Origin: Bradyrhizobium viridifuturi
Lineage (GTDB): Bacteria; Pseudomonadota; Alphaproteobacteria; Rhizobiales; Xanthobacteraceae
Direction of reading: 5' to 3'
DNA length: 64,000 nt
NCBI RefSeq assembly: GCF_001238275.1
Contig: NZ_LGTB01000013.1
Span: forward strand, 1 to 64,000
Shown here: positions 35,437 through 44,993 of the stretch, in pieces
Layout of the letters: every line of letters begins with the position of its first letter
Position numbering within the stretch: the first letter of the stretch is position 1
Translations under genes and position numbers: made by a program
The notes under the pieces: model-generated
The model's database searches: none
Seen by the model: the letters and a program-made list of their open reading frames with translations, nothing else
Told to the model about the DNA's origin: nothing

Positions 35437-36447
35437 ATGAGGAACGTACTGATCGCGGCGAGCCTGCTCGTCGCAAGTGTCTCAACCGCAGGCGCGGCGA
35501 CGCTCGACACCATCAAGCAGCGCGGCACGCTGGTGTGCGGCGTCTCGACCGGCTTTGCCGGCTTCTCGGCGCCGGACTCGCAAGGCAATTTCAAGGGCCT
35601 CGACGTCGATTATTGCCGCGCGCTCGCCGCCGGCATCCTCGGCGATCCCGCCAAGGTGCGCTACGTCGCGCTGACCGCGCAGAACCGCTTCACCGCGCTG
35701 CAGTCCGGCGAGATCGACGTGCTCTACCGCAACTCGACGCAGACCTATCTGCGCGGCACCACGCTCGGGCTGCGCCAGGGTCCGGTCAATTTCTACGACG
35801 GCCAGGGCTTTGTGGTGAAGAAGGACCTCGGCGTGAAGGAGCTGAAGGATCTCAAGGGCGCCACCGTCTGCGTCGCGCAGGGCACCACGCATGAGGTGAC
35901 GCTCGGCGATTACGGCCGCGCCAACGGCATCGACTGGAAGCCTTTGGTGTTCGATCGTCCCGACACCATGTACCAGACCTTCTTCGGCGGCCGCTGCGAT
36001 GCCATGACCCAGGACGCCTCCGCGCTCGCCGGCGCGGTCGCGACCGCAGCGCCAAAGGCCGACGACTACGTCGTGCTGCCGCAGACCATCAGCAAGGAGC
36101 CGCTCGGCCCGTTCACCCGCAACGGCGACGAGGTGTGGAGCGACATCATCACCTGGCTGCATTACGGCCTGGTCGAGGCCGAGGAGCTCGGTGTCACGCA
36201 GGCCAATGTCGACGAGATGACGAAGTCGCAGGTGCCGGCGATCCAGCGCCTGCTCGGCGCGTCCGGCGATCTCGGCTCCCGGCTCGGCCTCGACAACAAA
36301 TGGCTGGTGGCGGCGATCAAGGCCGGCGGCAATTACGGCGAGATCTTCGAGCGCAATGTCGGCAAGGCGAGCCCGCTGAAGCTCGAGCGCGGCCTCAACG
36401 CCACCTGGAGCAAGGGCGGCTTGATGTACGCGATCCCGTTCAAGTGA
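35437..36447 (+). CDS. aapJ: General L-amino-acid binding protein AapJ
   Basis: A 336-residue periplasmic binding protein with a signal peptide of about 20 residues and the family sequence TLDTIKQRGTLVCGVSTGFAGFS, partly quoted, followed by VDYCRALAAGILGD. It begins 12 bp after the aminotransferase with AGGAGGA upstream. It should supply AapQM with amino acids, although the permease genes lie on the opposite strand across the RpiR gene. Confidence 0.92.
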   Translation: MRNVLIAASLLVASVSTAGAATLDTIKQRGTLVCGVSTGFAGFSAPDSQGNFKGLDVDYCRALAAGILGDPAKVRYVALTAQNRFTALQSGEIDVLYRNSTQTYLRGTTLGLRQGPVNFYDGQGFVVKKDLGVKELKDLKGATVCVAQGTTHEVTLGDYGRANGIDWKPLVFDRPDTMYQTFFGGRCDAMTQDASALAGAVATAAPKADDYVVLPQTISKEPLGPFTRNGDEVWSDIITWLHYGLVEAEELGVTQANVDEMTKSQVPAIQRLLGASGDLGSRLGLDNKWLVAAIKAGGNYGEIFERNVGKASPLKLERGLNATWSKGGLMYAIPFK

Positions 36448-36478
36448 TGGCCTGAAAAGCCTTGAACCTGTTGCTCCC

Positions 36479-36561
36479 GTCATTGCGAGCGAAGCGAAGC
36501 AATCCATCGCGCCACAAGTACGGCGATGGATTGCTTCGTCGCTATCGCTCCTCGCAATGAC
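36479..36561. repeat. Dispersed intergenic repeat, short form
   Basis: An 83-bp element whose ends gtcattgcgag and ctcgcaatgac are inverted, with an inner aagcaatccatcgc/gcgatggattgctt pairing. Longer relatives of 120-121 bp are at 38425-38544 and 46021-46141. It fills most of the 171-bp gap after aapJ. Confidence 0.85.
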
Positions 36562-36618
36562 GAGTTGATGGATCAGCCTCCAACCTCCCCGACTTGCGGA
36601 GAGAGGGAGAAGAAAATC

Positions 36619-37254
36619 ATGCGCATCACCCTCATTCATGCCCTGAAGCACTCGATCGTGCCGATCGAGGCCTCGTTCGCACGGCATTGGCCGGAGGCGC
36701 GGCTGATGAACCTGCTCGACGACAGTCTTTCGGCCGATCTCGCGCGCGATGGCAGGCTGACCGAGCGCATGACCGAACGCTTCCTCACGATGGGCCGCTA
36801 TGCGGCCGGCACCGGCGCCAACGGCATTCTGTTCACCTGCTCGGCATTCGGGCCCTGCATCGAGGCGGTGGCACGCGCGCACGCGCCGATGCCGGTGCTG
36901 AAGCCGAACGAGGCGATGATCGAACAGGCGATCGCACGGGGAAAGCGGATCGGCCTGCTCTCGACCTTCCCGCCGACGCTGGTGTCGATGCCGCCGGAAT
37001 TTCCGTCGTCCGTAACGCTGGTGCCGAAGCTCGCCGAGGGCGCGCTGGCCGCGCTCGATCGCGGCGACCGTGCCGAGCACGACCGCATCGTGGTCGAGGC
37101 CAGCAAGGACTTGCGCGACTGCGATTTGATCGCGCTCGCCCAGTACAGCATGGCGCCCGCCGCCGAGCGCGTCGCTGAAGCCACCGGCCGCGAGGTGCTG
37201 ACAACGCCCGACAGCGCGGTGCTCAAGCTGAAGGCGATGCTCGGAATCAACTAA
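36619..37254 (+). CDS. Aspartate/glutamate racemase-superfamily protein
   Basis: A 211-residue protein with a cysteine near residue 74 in GILFTCSAFGPCIEA, matching the N-terminal catalytic cysteine of Asp/Glu racemases. A second catalytic Cys is expected in the C-terminal half; the nearest is DLRDCDLIALAQYSM near residue 162. The start at 36619 follows GGGAGAAG; upstream codons lie in the repeat. Its place after aapJ suggests processing of an imported amino acid or hydantoin-like compound. Confidence 0.78.
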   Translation: MRITLIHALKHSIVPIEASFARHWPEARLMNLLDDSLSADLARDGRLTERMTERFLTMGRYAAGTGANGILFTCSAFGPCIEAVARAHAPMPVLKPNEAMIEQAIARGKRIGLLSTFPPTLVSMPPEFPSSVTLVPKLAEGALAALDRGDRAEHDRIVVEASKDLRDCDLIALAQYSMAPAAERVAEATGREVLTTPDSAVLKLKAMLGIN

Positions 37255-37438
37255 GCGCGCTTTTACGCGCCGAGTTCCAGCGATCAATCGACGGCGATTG
37301 CCCCGTAGCCGACCAACAAGTCTAACGATAATGTGCCGCACGGCCTCGGCGGAGGCTTCGTGACGTCACCTTCTGCCGTCACATAATCTTCCTAGACTTG
37401 CGCGGCCGACTTCCGGCTGAGATGAGGGCAAACTCCTG

Positions 37439-38380
37439 ATGCGAAATGCGACTTTCCTTGTGATTGCGGCTGTCATTGCCCTTCTCGAGCCGGCCGCCGC
37501 CCAGCAGGCCCCGCCCGCGTCGCCAGCGAATGCGCAACTGACGCAAAAGATGAACGCCTATGTCGGGTGCATCAACCGTCTCTCGGCACGATCGTACGAA
37601 TCCCGCGACCGCTATTTTTCCTGGGCCGCCAAGAACGGTCCCACCGGCAAGGAGCGGATCATCTACGGCACCTACACGATCTACGACACAACCGACTGCA
37701 AGACGAATGTCGCGGCCGCCAATGCGGCGGAGCCGCACGACGCCGGGCTTGAAGCCGCTGCGAATGCCTATGTGGCCGCCGTCACCACGCTCGAGCCGCT
37801 GTTGAAGGAGGCGGACGACTACTACACCCAGGAGAACTACAAGGACGACAAGATGGCCAAGGGCAAGGCGCTGCATCCGCGCCTGGTCGCGGCCTGGGAT
37901 GCGTTCGCCGGCGCCGACAAGGCGTTGCGCGCCGGCGTCGAGGCGATCAATGACAAGCGCGCCGCCGAGCAGCTGGCCGCGATCGAGGCGAGCGAAGGCC
38001 GCAAGACGCACTACTATGTCGAGGCCCTGATGATCCAGGCCAAACGCGTGCTTCGCGCGCAGCAGGCCGACAAACCCGACATCGACGCGATAACCCAGGC
38101 GCTCAACGAGTATGAGGCCACGGTGAAGGCAACCGAGGACGCCTCCGGCAAGGACGGCGACGCCAAGCTCGGCTCGATGTTCATCGGCAGCGCCAAATCA
38201 TTCCTCACCACGGCGAAGCAACTGATGCGCCGGGTTCGCGACAAGGTGCCTTACAGCTCGGGTGAGAAGATGATGCTGAGCAACGCCGGCGCCGGCTGGA
38301 TGGTGGAAGGATCGCCGCCCCGGCTGATGCGCGACTACAATCAGCTGGTCGACGGCTACAACCGCGGCGCCCGCATTTGA
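37439..38380 (+). CDS. Exported DUF3829 (YiiG-like) protein
   Basis: A 313-residue protein with a signal peptide ending AAA near residue 21 and a largely alpha-helical remainder rich in Ala, Lys and Asp. KMNAYVGCINRLSARSYESRDRYFSW in part, and the RLMRDYNQLVDGYN end, match the DUF3829 pattern. No lipobox cysteine is seen, so it is probably free in the periplasm. Function is unknown. Confidence 0.72.
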   Translation: MRNATFLVIAAVIALLEPAAAQQAPPASPANAQLTQKMNAYVGCINRLSARSYESRDRYFSWAAKNGPTGKERIIYGTYTIYDTTDCKTNVAAANAAEPHDAGLEAAANAYVAAVTTLEPLLKEADDYYTQENYKDDKMAKGKALHPRLVAAWDAFAGADKALRAGVEAINDKRAAEQLAAIEASEGRKTHYYVEALMIQAKRVLRAQQADKPDIDAITQALNEYEATVKATEDASGKDGDAKLGSMFIGSAKSFLTTAKQLMRRVRDKVPYSSGEKMMLSNAGAGWMVEGSPPRLMRDYNQLVDGYNRGARI

Positions 38381-38424
38381 GTGGCCGTGCCCGACATTGC
38401 GGCGCTGCCTGGGGCATGATCTCC

Positions 38425-38544
38425 GTCATTGCGAGCCAACGGGTCGCGCGAACGCGCGCCCGATGACAGGCTCAGCGAAGCAATCCGTCGCGCGGCATAC
38501 GCGGAGCCGTGAATTGCTTCGTCGCTATCGCTCCTCGCAATGAC
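38425..38544. repeat. Dispersed intergenic repeat, long form
   Basis: A 120-bp copy of the element at 36479-36561, differing mainly by an extra block of about 37 bp after gtcattgcgagc that contains gtcgcgcgaacgcgcgc. It occupies the gap between convergent genes. Confidence 0.85.
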
Positions 38545-38563
38545 GGGAGACACCCCTCATAGC

Positions 38564-39898
38564 CTACGTACCCGCGTCATTCACGTTCAGATCGACGCCC
38601 TGCGGGTCCTTGATGGTCGACACCGTGATCAGCGAGATCAGCGCCAGCACCGCGATGTAGACGCCGACGCGCCACGACTCGCCGTAGGTGCCGATGATCC
38701 ATTGCGCGATCATCGGCGCGAACGCGCCGCCGAAGATGGCGCCGAGCGCGTAGCCGATCGACACGCCGGAATAGCGCACCTTGGCCGGAAACAGCTCGGC
38801 ATAGAGCGCCGCCTGCGGCCCATAGGACAAACCAAGCGCGATGGTGAGGCCGACGGCGCTGACGAAGAACAGCAACAGGTTCTTGCTGTCGATCAGGAAC
38901 CACATCGGCACCGCCCACAGCACCATCAGCCCGTAGCCGATCTGGAAGCAGCGGACGCGGCCGATCTTGTCACCGAGGATGCCGCCCAGTAGCGTGAAGA
39001 CGAACCAGCTCACCGCCGCCAGCGTGCCGACCAGCAACAACTGGTCGGACGGCATCTTCAGCGTGTTGGCGCCGTAGCTGATCAGGAACGCGATCAGGAT
39101 ATAGCCGGCCGCATTGTTGGCCATGAAGATCAGCGCCGTGCGGAAAATCTCCTTGGCATGATTGCGCATCAGCTCGCGCAGCGGCGCGGAGGATTCCTTG
39201 TGCCGGCGCTGCATCGCCTTGAATACCGGGGATTCCTCCACGGTGCGGCGGATCACGATGCCGACGACGATCAAAAGGATCGACAGCAGGAACGGAATGC
39301 GCCAGCCCCACTCGATCATCGCCTGCTTGCCGAGCGTCGTGGTGAGCACCCACAACACGCCGGTTGCCAGGATCATGCCGAGCGGCGTGCCGATCTGCGG
39401 GAACGAGCCGAAGAAGCTGCGCTTGTCGCGAGGTGCCGATTCCACCGCCATCAGCGCCGCGCCGCCCCACTCGCCGCCGGCCGAGAAGCCTTGCAGGATG
39501 CGAAGCAGAATAAGGAGTGCTGGCGCCCAGGCGCCGATCTGCGCATAGGTCGGCAGCAGGCCGACCAGCGCGGTCGCAGCGCCCATCAACAGCAGCGTGA
39601 CCACCAGCATGTTCTTGCGCCCGAAGCGGTCGCCGAGATGGCCGCAGACGATGGCCCCGAGCGGACGGAACAGGAAGGACAGGCCGAGCGTCGCGAACGA
39701 GACGATCTGTGCCAGCAGCGGATTGTTTGCGTTCATCGGCGCGAAGAACAGCGCGCCGAACACCAGGCCCGCCGCCTGGGCGTAGACGAAGAAGTCGTAC
39801 CACTCGATGGTGGTGCCGACGAGCGTCGCGGTAAGGACCTTGCGCTCCTCATCCGACAGTTCAGCGCTGCGCGAGCGCGCGGACATTTCGATGGACAT
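38564..39898 (-). CDS. MFS transporter, metabolite:proton symporter (MHS) family
   Basis: A 444-residue, 12-helix inner-membrane transporter. The family signature GHLGDRFGRKNMLV lies after helix 2, and YDFFVYAQAAGLVFG marks helix 1. MHS members import organic acids such as citrate, ketoglutarate, proline or shikimate; this one cannot be assigned. The start at 39898 has GGGGAGG at good spacing; residues upstream in the frame are not membrane-protein-like. Confidence 0.9.
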   Translation of the reverse strand: MSIEMSARSRSAELSDEERKVLTATLVGTTIEWYDFFVYAQAAGLVFGALFFAPMNANNPLLAQIVSFATLGLSFLFRPLGAIVCGHLGDRFGRKNMLVVTLLLMGAATALVGLLPTYAQIGAWAPALLILLRILQGFSAGGEWGGAALMAVESAPRDKRSFFGSFPQIGTPLGMILATGVLWVLTTTLGKQAMIEWGWRIPFLLSILLIVVGIVIRRTVEESPVFKAMQRRHKESSAPLRELMRNHAKEIFRTALIFMANNAAGYILIAFLISYGANTLKMPSDQLLLVGTLAAVSWFVFTLLGGILGDKIGRVRCFQIGYGLMVLWAVPMWFLIDSKNLLLFFVSAVGLTIALGLSYGPQAALYAELFPAKVRYSGVSIGYALGAIFGGAFAPMIAQWIIGTYGESWRVGVYIAVLALISLITVSTIKDPQGVDLNVNDAGT

Positions 39899-40165
39899 AT
39901 GGCCTCCCCAAACCCGTTCTTGGCCGCGCGGCGTGATCGGCGCGATGCGCCAGCCCCGTGCGGATGCTGGTACGGGGGATAGCAGAGGTTTTCGCGCGGC
40001 ACGAGCTAAATAGTTGCAGCAGCAACGATATCTCCCCAGCCGAGGCCCGCGGTCCGGTTCCATGAACGGATTACCTCAGCCCTCGCCGACGGTCTCCCAT
40101 CTGGAAATGCCGATTGTGCAACGCAGCAAGGCAACTATGATCCGAGGCTCTCCACGAGGTCGTAA

Positions 40166-41413
40166 GTGTCTGACATCAATGCCGACGCCTGGGTTTCCTC
40201 AGGCCACCGCCCGATGGGCTTTCCCGAATTCGTCGTCGTCATCGCCTCGATCATGGCGCTGAACCCGCTGGCGATGGACATGATGCTGCCGGCGCTGCCT
40301 AACATCCGCTCCGCGTTTGAGATCGCCGACGCCAACCGGCCGCAGATGGTGCTGTCGATCTTCCTGGTCGGCTTCGGCGTCGGCCAGTTCGTGATGGGCC
40401 CGCTGTCGGACCGCTTCGGCCGCCGCCCGGTGCTGCTCGGCGGCATGACCGTCTACACCATCGCCGGCCTGCTCGCGATCATGGCGCCTTCGTTCGAGAC
40501 GCTGCTGCTGGCGCGCGCGCTGCAAGGGCTCGGCACCGCAGCCACCCGCGTGATCGCGACCTCGATCGTGCGCGACTGCTACGCCGGACGGCGGATGGCG
40601 AGCGTGATGTCGCTCGCGATGATGGTGTTCATCGCAGTCCCGGTGATCGCGCCGTCATTCGGCCAGGCCGTGATGCTGCTGACGCATTGGCGCGGCATCT
40701 TCGTGCTCTTGATGATCTACGGCGTGATCGCACTGGCCTGGAGCGCGATGCGGATGCCGGAGACGCTGCCGATGGAATTGCGCAAGTCGCTGGCGATCCC
40801 GGACGTACTGTCCGCGTTCCGCCAGACCGTCACCAACCGCCAGACGCTCGGTTATGCGCTCGCCGCCGGCGGCGTGCAGGGCTCGCTGTTCGCCTTCGTG
40901 TTCTCGTCGCAGCAGATCTTCACCGAGATCTTCAAGCTCGGGCATTACTTCCCGGTCGCCTTCGCGGCCTGCGCGGTCGGCGTCGCGATCGCCGGCTTCC
41001 TCAATTCACGCATCGTCGGCCGCATCGGCATGCGGGTGATCTCGCACGCCGCGCTGACCGGCTTTGCCGTGGTCGCCGGAGTGCTGTTCCTCACCGTGAA
41101 GACCGGCACGCTGTCGCTGCCGCTGTTCATGGTGCTATCAGGCCTGATGATGTTCGCGTTCGGCCTGATGATGGCGAACTTCACCGCATTGGCGATGGAG
41201 CCGCAGGGCAAGATCGCCGGCACCGCCTCCTCGCTGTACGGCACCATCACCACCTTGCTCGGAATCGGTGTCGGCACTACGATCGGCCAGGATTACGACG
41301 GCACGCTGCTGCCGTTCGCGACCGGCTTCTTCCTCTGCACGCTGGCCGCGCTAGCAGTGGTGCTGGTGACCGAGAAGGGCCGGATGTTCCGGCCGCATCA
41401 TCATCCGATTTGA
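40166..41413 (+). CDS. Bcr/CflA-type MFS drug transporter
   Basis: A 415-residue, 12-helix transporter beginning with GTG after GAGG. GPLSDRFGRRPVLLGG after helix 2 and ALQGLGTAATRVIATSIVRD in helix 4 (antiporter motif region, quoted in part) match the Bcr/CflA drug:H+ antiporter group. Nothing around it shows its substrate. The 267-bp gap before it has no clear gene. Confidence 0.88.
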   Translation: MSDINADAWVSSGHRPMGFPEFVVVIASIMALNPLAMDMMLPALPNIRSAFEIADANRPQMVLSIFLVGFGVGQFVMGPLSDRFGRRPVLLGGMTVYTIAGLLAIMAPSFETLLLARALQGLGTAATRVIATSIVRDCYAGRRMASVMSLAMMVFIAVPVIAPSFGQAVMLLTHWRGIFVLLMIYGVIALAWSAMRMPETLPMELRKSLAIPDVLSAFRQTVTNRQTLGYALAAGGVQGSLFAFVFSSQQIFTEIFKLGHYFPVAFAACAVGVAIAGFLNSRIVGRIGMRVISHAALTGFAVVAGVLFLTVKTGTLSLPLFMVLSGLMMFAFGLMMANFTALAMEPQGKIAGTASSLYGTITTLLGIGVGTTIGQDYDGTLLPFATGFFLCTLAALAVVLVTEKGRMFRPHHHPI

Positions 41414-41430
41414 CGAACCCGTAGCCCGCG

Positions 41431-41850
41431 TCAGGCTTCCCTGGTCCGAGCAACGTTAGCCCGAACCGGAGCCGCTGCACGCCGCGTCGCCGCAAATCCC
41501 TCCATCCCGAGTTGCCATTGCAGGCCGACGATCGCGCCCTTGGTCGGCTGCAGCAGCGCGAGTGCGCTGAACAGCGTCACCGGCAGCCAGATCGCGAGTT
41601 GCAGCCACGCGGGCGGCGCGTAGGTCATCTCCATCCAGAGCAGCGCCGGCACCACGACGTGGCCGACCACGACGATGACGAGATAGGCCGGGAAATCGTC
41701 GGCGCGCTGCGGGGTGAAGTCCTCGCTGCACACCTCGCAATGATCCGCCACCTTGAGGAAGCGCCCGAACAGATGGCCGCGCCCGCAGTTCGGGCACTTC
41801 ATCGTGAAGCCGCGCCACATCGCCTTTTGCAGGGAAACCGTCTCGGTCAT
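41431..41850 (-). CDS. DUF983 membrane protein with zinc-ribbon-like cysteines
   Basis: A 139-residue protein with CPNCGRGHLF (19-28) and CEVCSEDF (38-45), four cysteines in the CxxC...CxxC arrangement of a zinc ribbon, followed by two transmembrane helices. DUF983 proteins are often near cytochrome oxidase genes but have no fixed function. The start at 41850 follows AAAGGA. It converges with the MFS gene 17 bp away and is divergent from the MocR regulator. Confidence 0.82.
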   Translation of the reverse strand: MTETVSLQKAMWRGFTMKCPNCGRGHLFGRFLKVADHCEVCSEDFTPQRADDFPAYLVIVVVGHVVVPALLWMEMTYAPPAWLQLAIWLPVTLFSALALLQPTKGAIVGLQWQLGMEGFAATRRAAAPVRANVARTREA

Positions 41851-41894
41851 TGCCGTCGTCCTTTGACTGTTGTCCTTGACCTGATCTGATGATC

Positions 41895-41923
41895 CATACA
41901 ATATGCCTCGTAGAGCATACAAT
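41895..41923 (+). promoter_or_regulatory. CATACAAT direct repeat, likely MocR-type binding site
   Basis: catacaat occurs at 41895-41902 and again at 41916-41923, exactly 21 bp apart, in the gap between the MocR gene and the divergent DUF983 gene. MocR regulators such as GabR and PdxR bind direct repeats about two helical turns apart, so this is a good candidate. Confidence 0.65.
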
Positions 41924-41945
41924 CAAAGACAAAGCGCCGGATTGC

Positions 41946-43322
41946 ATGGATTGGATCCCTACAGTTTCGGAATGGCAAGGCCCGATGTTCCTGCGCATCG
42001 TCGACGCGCTCGCCGCCGACATCGCCAGCGGCCGGCTGGTCCGCGGCCAGCGGCTGCCGACCCATCGCGCGCTGGCGACCGCGCTCGACATCGATCTCAC
42101 CACGGTGACGCGCGCCTATGGCGAGGCGCGGCGGCGCGGGCTGCTCGACGCCCGCGTCGGCCAGGGCACCTTCGTGTCGGAGACCACCGCGCGCGCAGCG
42201 TCCGAGCTATCAGCCCCCGTCAACATCGACCTGTCGATGAACCTGCCGCCGCAGCCGGTCGAGGCCAATCTCGACCTGCGGATCGCACAGGGACTTGCGA
42301 CCATCCGCTCCGAGGCCGGGTTCTCCGCCTATCTCGGCTATGCCCGGCCCGGCGGCACCGCAGACGAGCGCGAGGTCGGCGCGGCGTGGCTCGCACCGCG
42401 CGTGCCGCAGGCAACCGCCGACCGCATCGTGATCTATCCGGGATCGCAGGCGATCATCTTCAACGCGCTGCTGGCGCTGACATCGCCCGGTGATGTGGTG
42501 GTGACGGAGGCGTTGACGTTTCCCGGCATCAAGGCTGCGGCCGCGCGGCTCGACGTCCGCCTCGTCGGCGTTGCGATGGACGCCGAGGGCGCCAGACCCG
42601 ACGCGCTCGACGAGGCCTGCCGCAAGCACAAGCCGAAGGCGGTCTATCTGGTGCCGACGCAGCAGAACCCGACCACGGCGACGATGGGTGCTATCAGGCG
42701 CAAGGCAGTCGCCGACATCATCAGGAAGCGCGGCTGCGTTCTGATCGAGGACGATGTCTACGGCCCGCTGGAACCGCAGGTGGCGCCGATTGCCACCCTG
42801 ATTCCAGAACGCACCTACCTTGCCGCGAGCATCGCGAAATGCATCGCGCCCGCGCTGCGCGTCGCCTATCTGCTGGCGCCCGATGCGAGCGCCGAGCAGC
42901 GCATGCGCGCGGGCATGCAGGCCACCATGCAGATGCCGCCATCGCTGATGGTGGCGCTGGTCACGCAATGGCTGCGCTCCGGCGTCGCCGGCGACATCAT
43001 CCGCGCCATCCGCAACGAGGCGGCCGCCCGCCAGCAGCTCGCGGCCCGCTTCCTCAAGGGCGTGACCTACGCGGCGCGGCCGGCCAGCCACCATCTCTGG
43101 ATGCCGCTGCCAAAGCATTTCGACGGCACCGACCTGCTGTCGCATCTGATGCGCAATGGTCTCGCCGTGGTCGGCGAAGATGCCTTTGCGGCTGGAGACG
43201 CCGCGCCGCGCGGCCTACGGGTGTCGCTCGGCGCCGCGCGCAACCGCGCCGAACTGAGCCAGGCGCTGCAGGTGCTGTCGAATGCCGTGCGGACGCCGGT
43301 CGGCGCCACGCAAATTGTCTGA
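41946..43322 (+). CDS. MocR-family regulator (GntR HTH fused to aminotransferase domain)
   Basis: A 458-residue fusion: winged HTH at about 10-75 (SGRLVRGQRLPTHRALATAL, in part) and a fold-type-I aminotransferase-like domain from about 115 to the end, with the PLP lysine likely in LAASIAKCIAPALR. The start at 41946 is preferred over ATG 41889, which would put coding sequence across the direct repeats. MocR proteins sense PLP or amino compounds. The divergent DUF983 gene is a possible target; no vitamin B6 gene is nearby. Confidence 0.85.
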   Translation: MDWIPTVSEWQGPMFLRIVDALAADIASGRLVRGQRLPTHRALATALDIDLTTVTRAYGEARRRGLLDARVGQGTFVSETTARAASELSAPVNIDLSMNLPPQPVEANLDLRIAQGLATIRSEAGFSAYLGYARPGGTADEREVGAAWLAPRVPQATADRIVIYPGSQAIIFNALLALTSPGDVVVTEALTFPGIKAAAARLDVRLVGVAMDAEGARPDALDEACRKHKPKAVYLVPTQQNPTTATMGAIRRKAVADIIRKRGCVLIEDDVYGPLEPQVAPIATLIPERTYLAASIAKCIAPALRVAYLLAPDASAEQRMRAGMQATMQMPPSLMVALVTQWLRSGVAGDIIRAIRNEAAARQQLAARFLKGVTYAARPASHHLWMPLPKHFDGTDLLSHLMRNGLAVVGEDAFAAGDAAPRGLRVSLGAARNRAELSQALQVLSNAVRTPVGATQIV

Positions 43323-43430
43323 ATTTCGACCATCGTTAGGGAATAATGTCGCCTGAAAATGATTATGGTGCGGGGGCGCCTGCGCTAAGGCTGCGGCGTT
43401 CAAGGCATCAGGCAGGGGCGGCTTTTTTCA

Positions 43431-44732
43431 ATGTCATGCGGATATGATCGGGCGACGATCCACCTCGCCGTGCGGACGCTTCGCGGAGCATTGACCGCAG
43501 TCGCCTGTCTTGCGCTTTTGACATCGGGCGTCGCGCGCGCCACCGGCGCCCCCGCCCCGTCGCCGGAGAAACTCGAACGGATCACCGAATTCTTCAACAA
43601 CGAGGTCGCGAGCGGCAAGCTGCCCGGCGCCGTCATCCTGATCCAGCAGCACGGCAAGCCGATCTATCTCAAGACCTTCGGCTATCGTGACGTCACGACC
43701 AAGTCGCCGATGCGGCCGGACACGATGTTCGCGCTGCATTCGATGACCAAGCCGATCACCAACACCGCCGCCATGATGCTGGTTGACGAGGGCAAGCTGT
43801 CGCCGCAGGACCCGCTGTCGAAATACATTCCGGCATTCGCCGACGTGAAGGTCGCGATCGAACCGGACGGCGGCAACGATCCGGCCAAGGTGGAACTGGT
43901 GCCGCCGATCCGCCCGGTCACCATCGAGGACCTGATGCGGCACACCTCGGGCATCACCTACGAATATATCGGCGCCGACTGGATCCAGAAGATCTATCGC
44001 GCAGGGCATCTGTTCGACGGCAAATTCGACAACAAGGAGTTCACCGCGCGGCTGGCCAAGCTGCCGCTGTCGCGGCAGCCCGGCACGCTGTGGCGCTATG
44101 GTCATTCGACCGACGTGCTCGGCCGGGTGATCGAGATCGTCTCGGGCAAGTCGCTCTACCAGTTCGAGAAGGAGCGCATCTTCGATCCCCTGAAGATGAA
44201 CGACACCCGATTTGTGCTCGATGCAGAGACCGAACGGACGCGGCTGGCGGAGCCGCTGCCCTCGGACACGATCCTGATCGACGGGGAGAACGACCGGCGC
44301 GCGCATCCGGAGTGGGAGTCCGGCGGCGGCGGCCTGGTGTCGACCATTCTCGATTACGCGCGCTTTGCGCAGATGCTGCTCAACGGCGGCGAGCTCGACG
44401 GCAAGCGCTATCTGAGCCCGGCCGCGTTCAAGGACATGACGAGGGACCATATCGGTCCGGGTTCCGGCGTCGGCCGCGACTATTGGTACTTCCCCGGCGA
44501 CGGCTTTGGCTATGGTTACGGCATCGCCGTGCGCACCGATCCCGGCATCGCCAAGCCGCCGCCGCCCGGCTCGATCGGCGAGCTGAAATGGGACAGCGGC
44601 AGCGGAACCTATTTCGGCGTCGATCCGAAGCTCGACATGATCTACATCATGCTGGAGCAGACCCAGAACGAACGCCAGCGCATCACGCCGATCTTCCGCA
44701 AGCTGGTGTACGACGCGTTCAGCCCGGACTGA
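43431..44732 (+). CDS. Exported class C beta-lactamase-family serine hydrolase
   Basis: A 433-residue serine hydrolase with a likely signal peptide (about 1-38). The S-x-x-K motif is SMTK (104-107), and the tyrosine motif is YGHS (223-226). The usual KTG is replaced by a W-D-S-G-S-G-T segment, as in EstB-type esterases rather than true beta-lactamases. Start choice is uncertain because no good ribosome site is seen. Likely an esterase or peptidase of the cell envelope. Confidence 0.82.
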   Translation: MSCGYDRATIHLAVRTLRGALTAVACLALLTSGVARATGAPAPSPEKLERITEFFNNEVASGKLPGAVILIQQHGKPIYLKTFGYRDVTTKSPMRPDTMFALHSMTKPITNTAAMMLVDEGKLSPQDPLSKYIPAFADVKVAIEPDGGNDPAKVELVPPIRPVTIEDLMRHTSGITYEYIGADWIQKIYRAGHLFDGKFDNKEFTARLAKLPLSRQPGTLWRYGHSTDVLGRVIEIVSGKSLYQFEKERIFDPLKMNDTRFVLDAETERTRLAEPLPSDTILIDGENDRRAHPEWESGGGGLVSTILDYARFAQMLLNGGELDGKRYLSPAAFKDMTRDHIGPGSGVGRDYWYFPGDGFGYGYGIAVRTDPGIAKPPPPGSIGELKWDSGSGTYFGVDPKLDMIYIMLEQTQNERQRITPIFRKLVYDAFSPD

Positions 44733-44853
44733 GTCGCGTCGGCTATTGTTTCGCGTCGCGCGCAGCGACGCGACACTCAGTGGTGTGATACCGATTCCCG
44801 TTCCATGACGCGCCTTCCGCCGTCGCAGCTTCCCGCTTCAGCTTCCCTTTCGC

Positions 44854-44871
44854 TATATACTATCGTATATA
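44854..44871. promoter_or_regulatory. AT-rich palindrome upstream of the beta-propeller gene
   Basis: tatatac (44854-44860) and gtatata (44865-44871) pair around tatc, 120 bp upstream of the gene at 44994. It stands out against GC-rich surroundings and could be an operator or core promoter. No regulator gene is adjacent. The 261-bp gap holds nothing else recognisable. Confidence 0.45.
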
Positions 44872-44993
44872 TCGAGACGACAAGGCAGGCGGTGACGATC
44901 CGGTCGGGAACCCTGCGCACAACAACCATCGACCGGAGACGATCGCCTCACAATCCTGCCTGGTCCAACCAGGTCCATTGAGGAAACGCGATC

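Noticed and set aside
37363..37382. Possible Pho-like pair acgtcac/ccgtcac upstream of the DUF3829 gene
   Set aside because: The units are 13 bp apart instead of 11, and the region also holds the self-complementary gtgacgtcac, so it does not fit the PhoB pattern.
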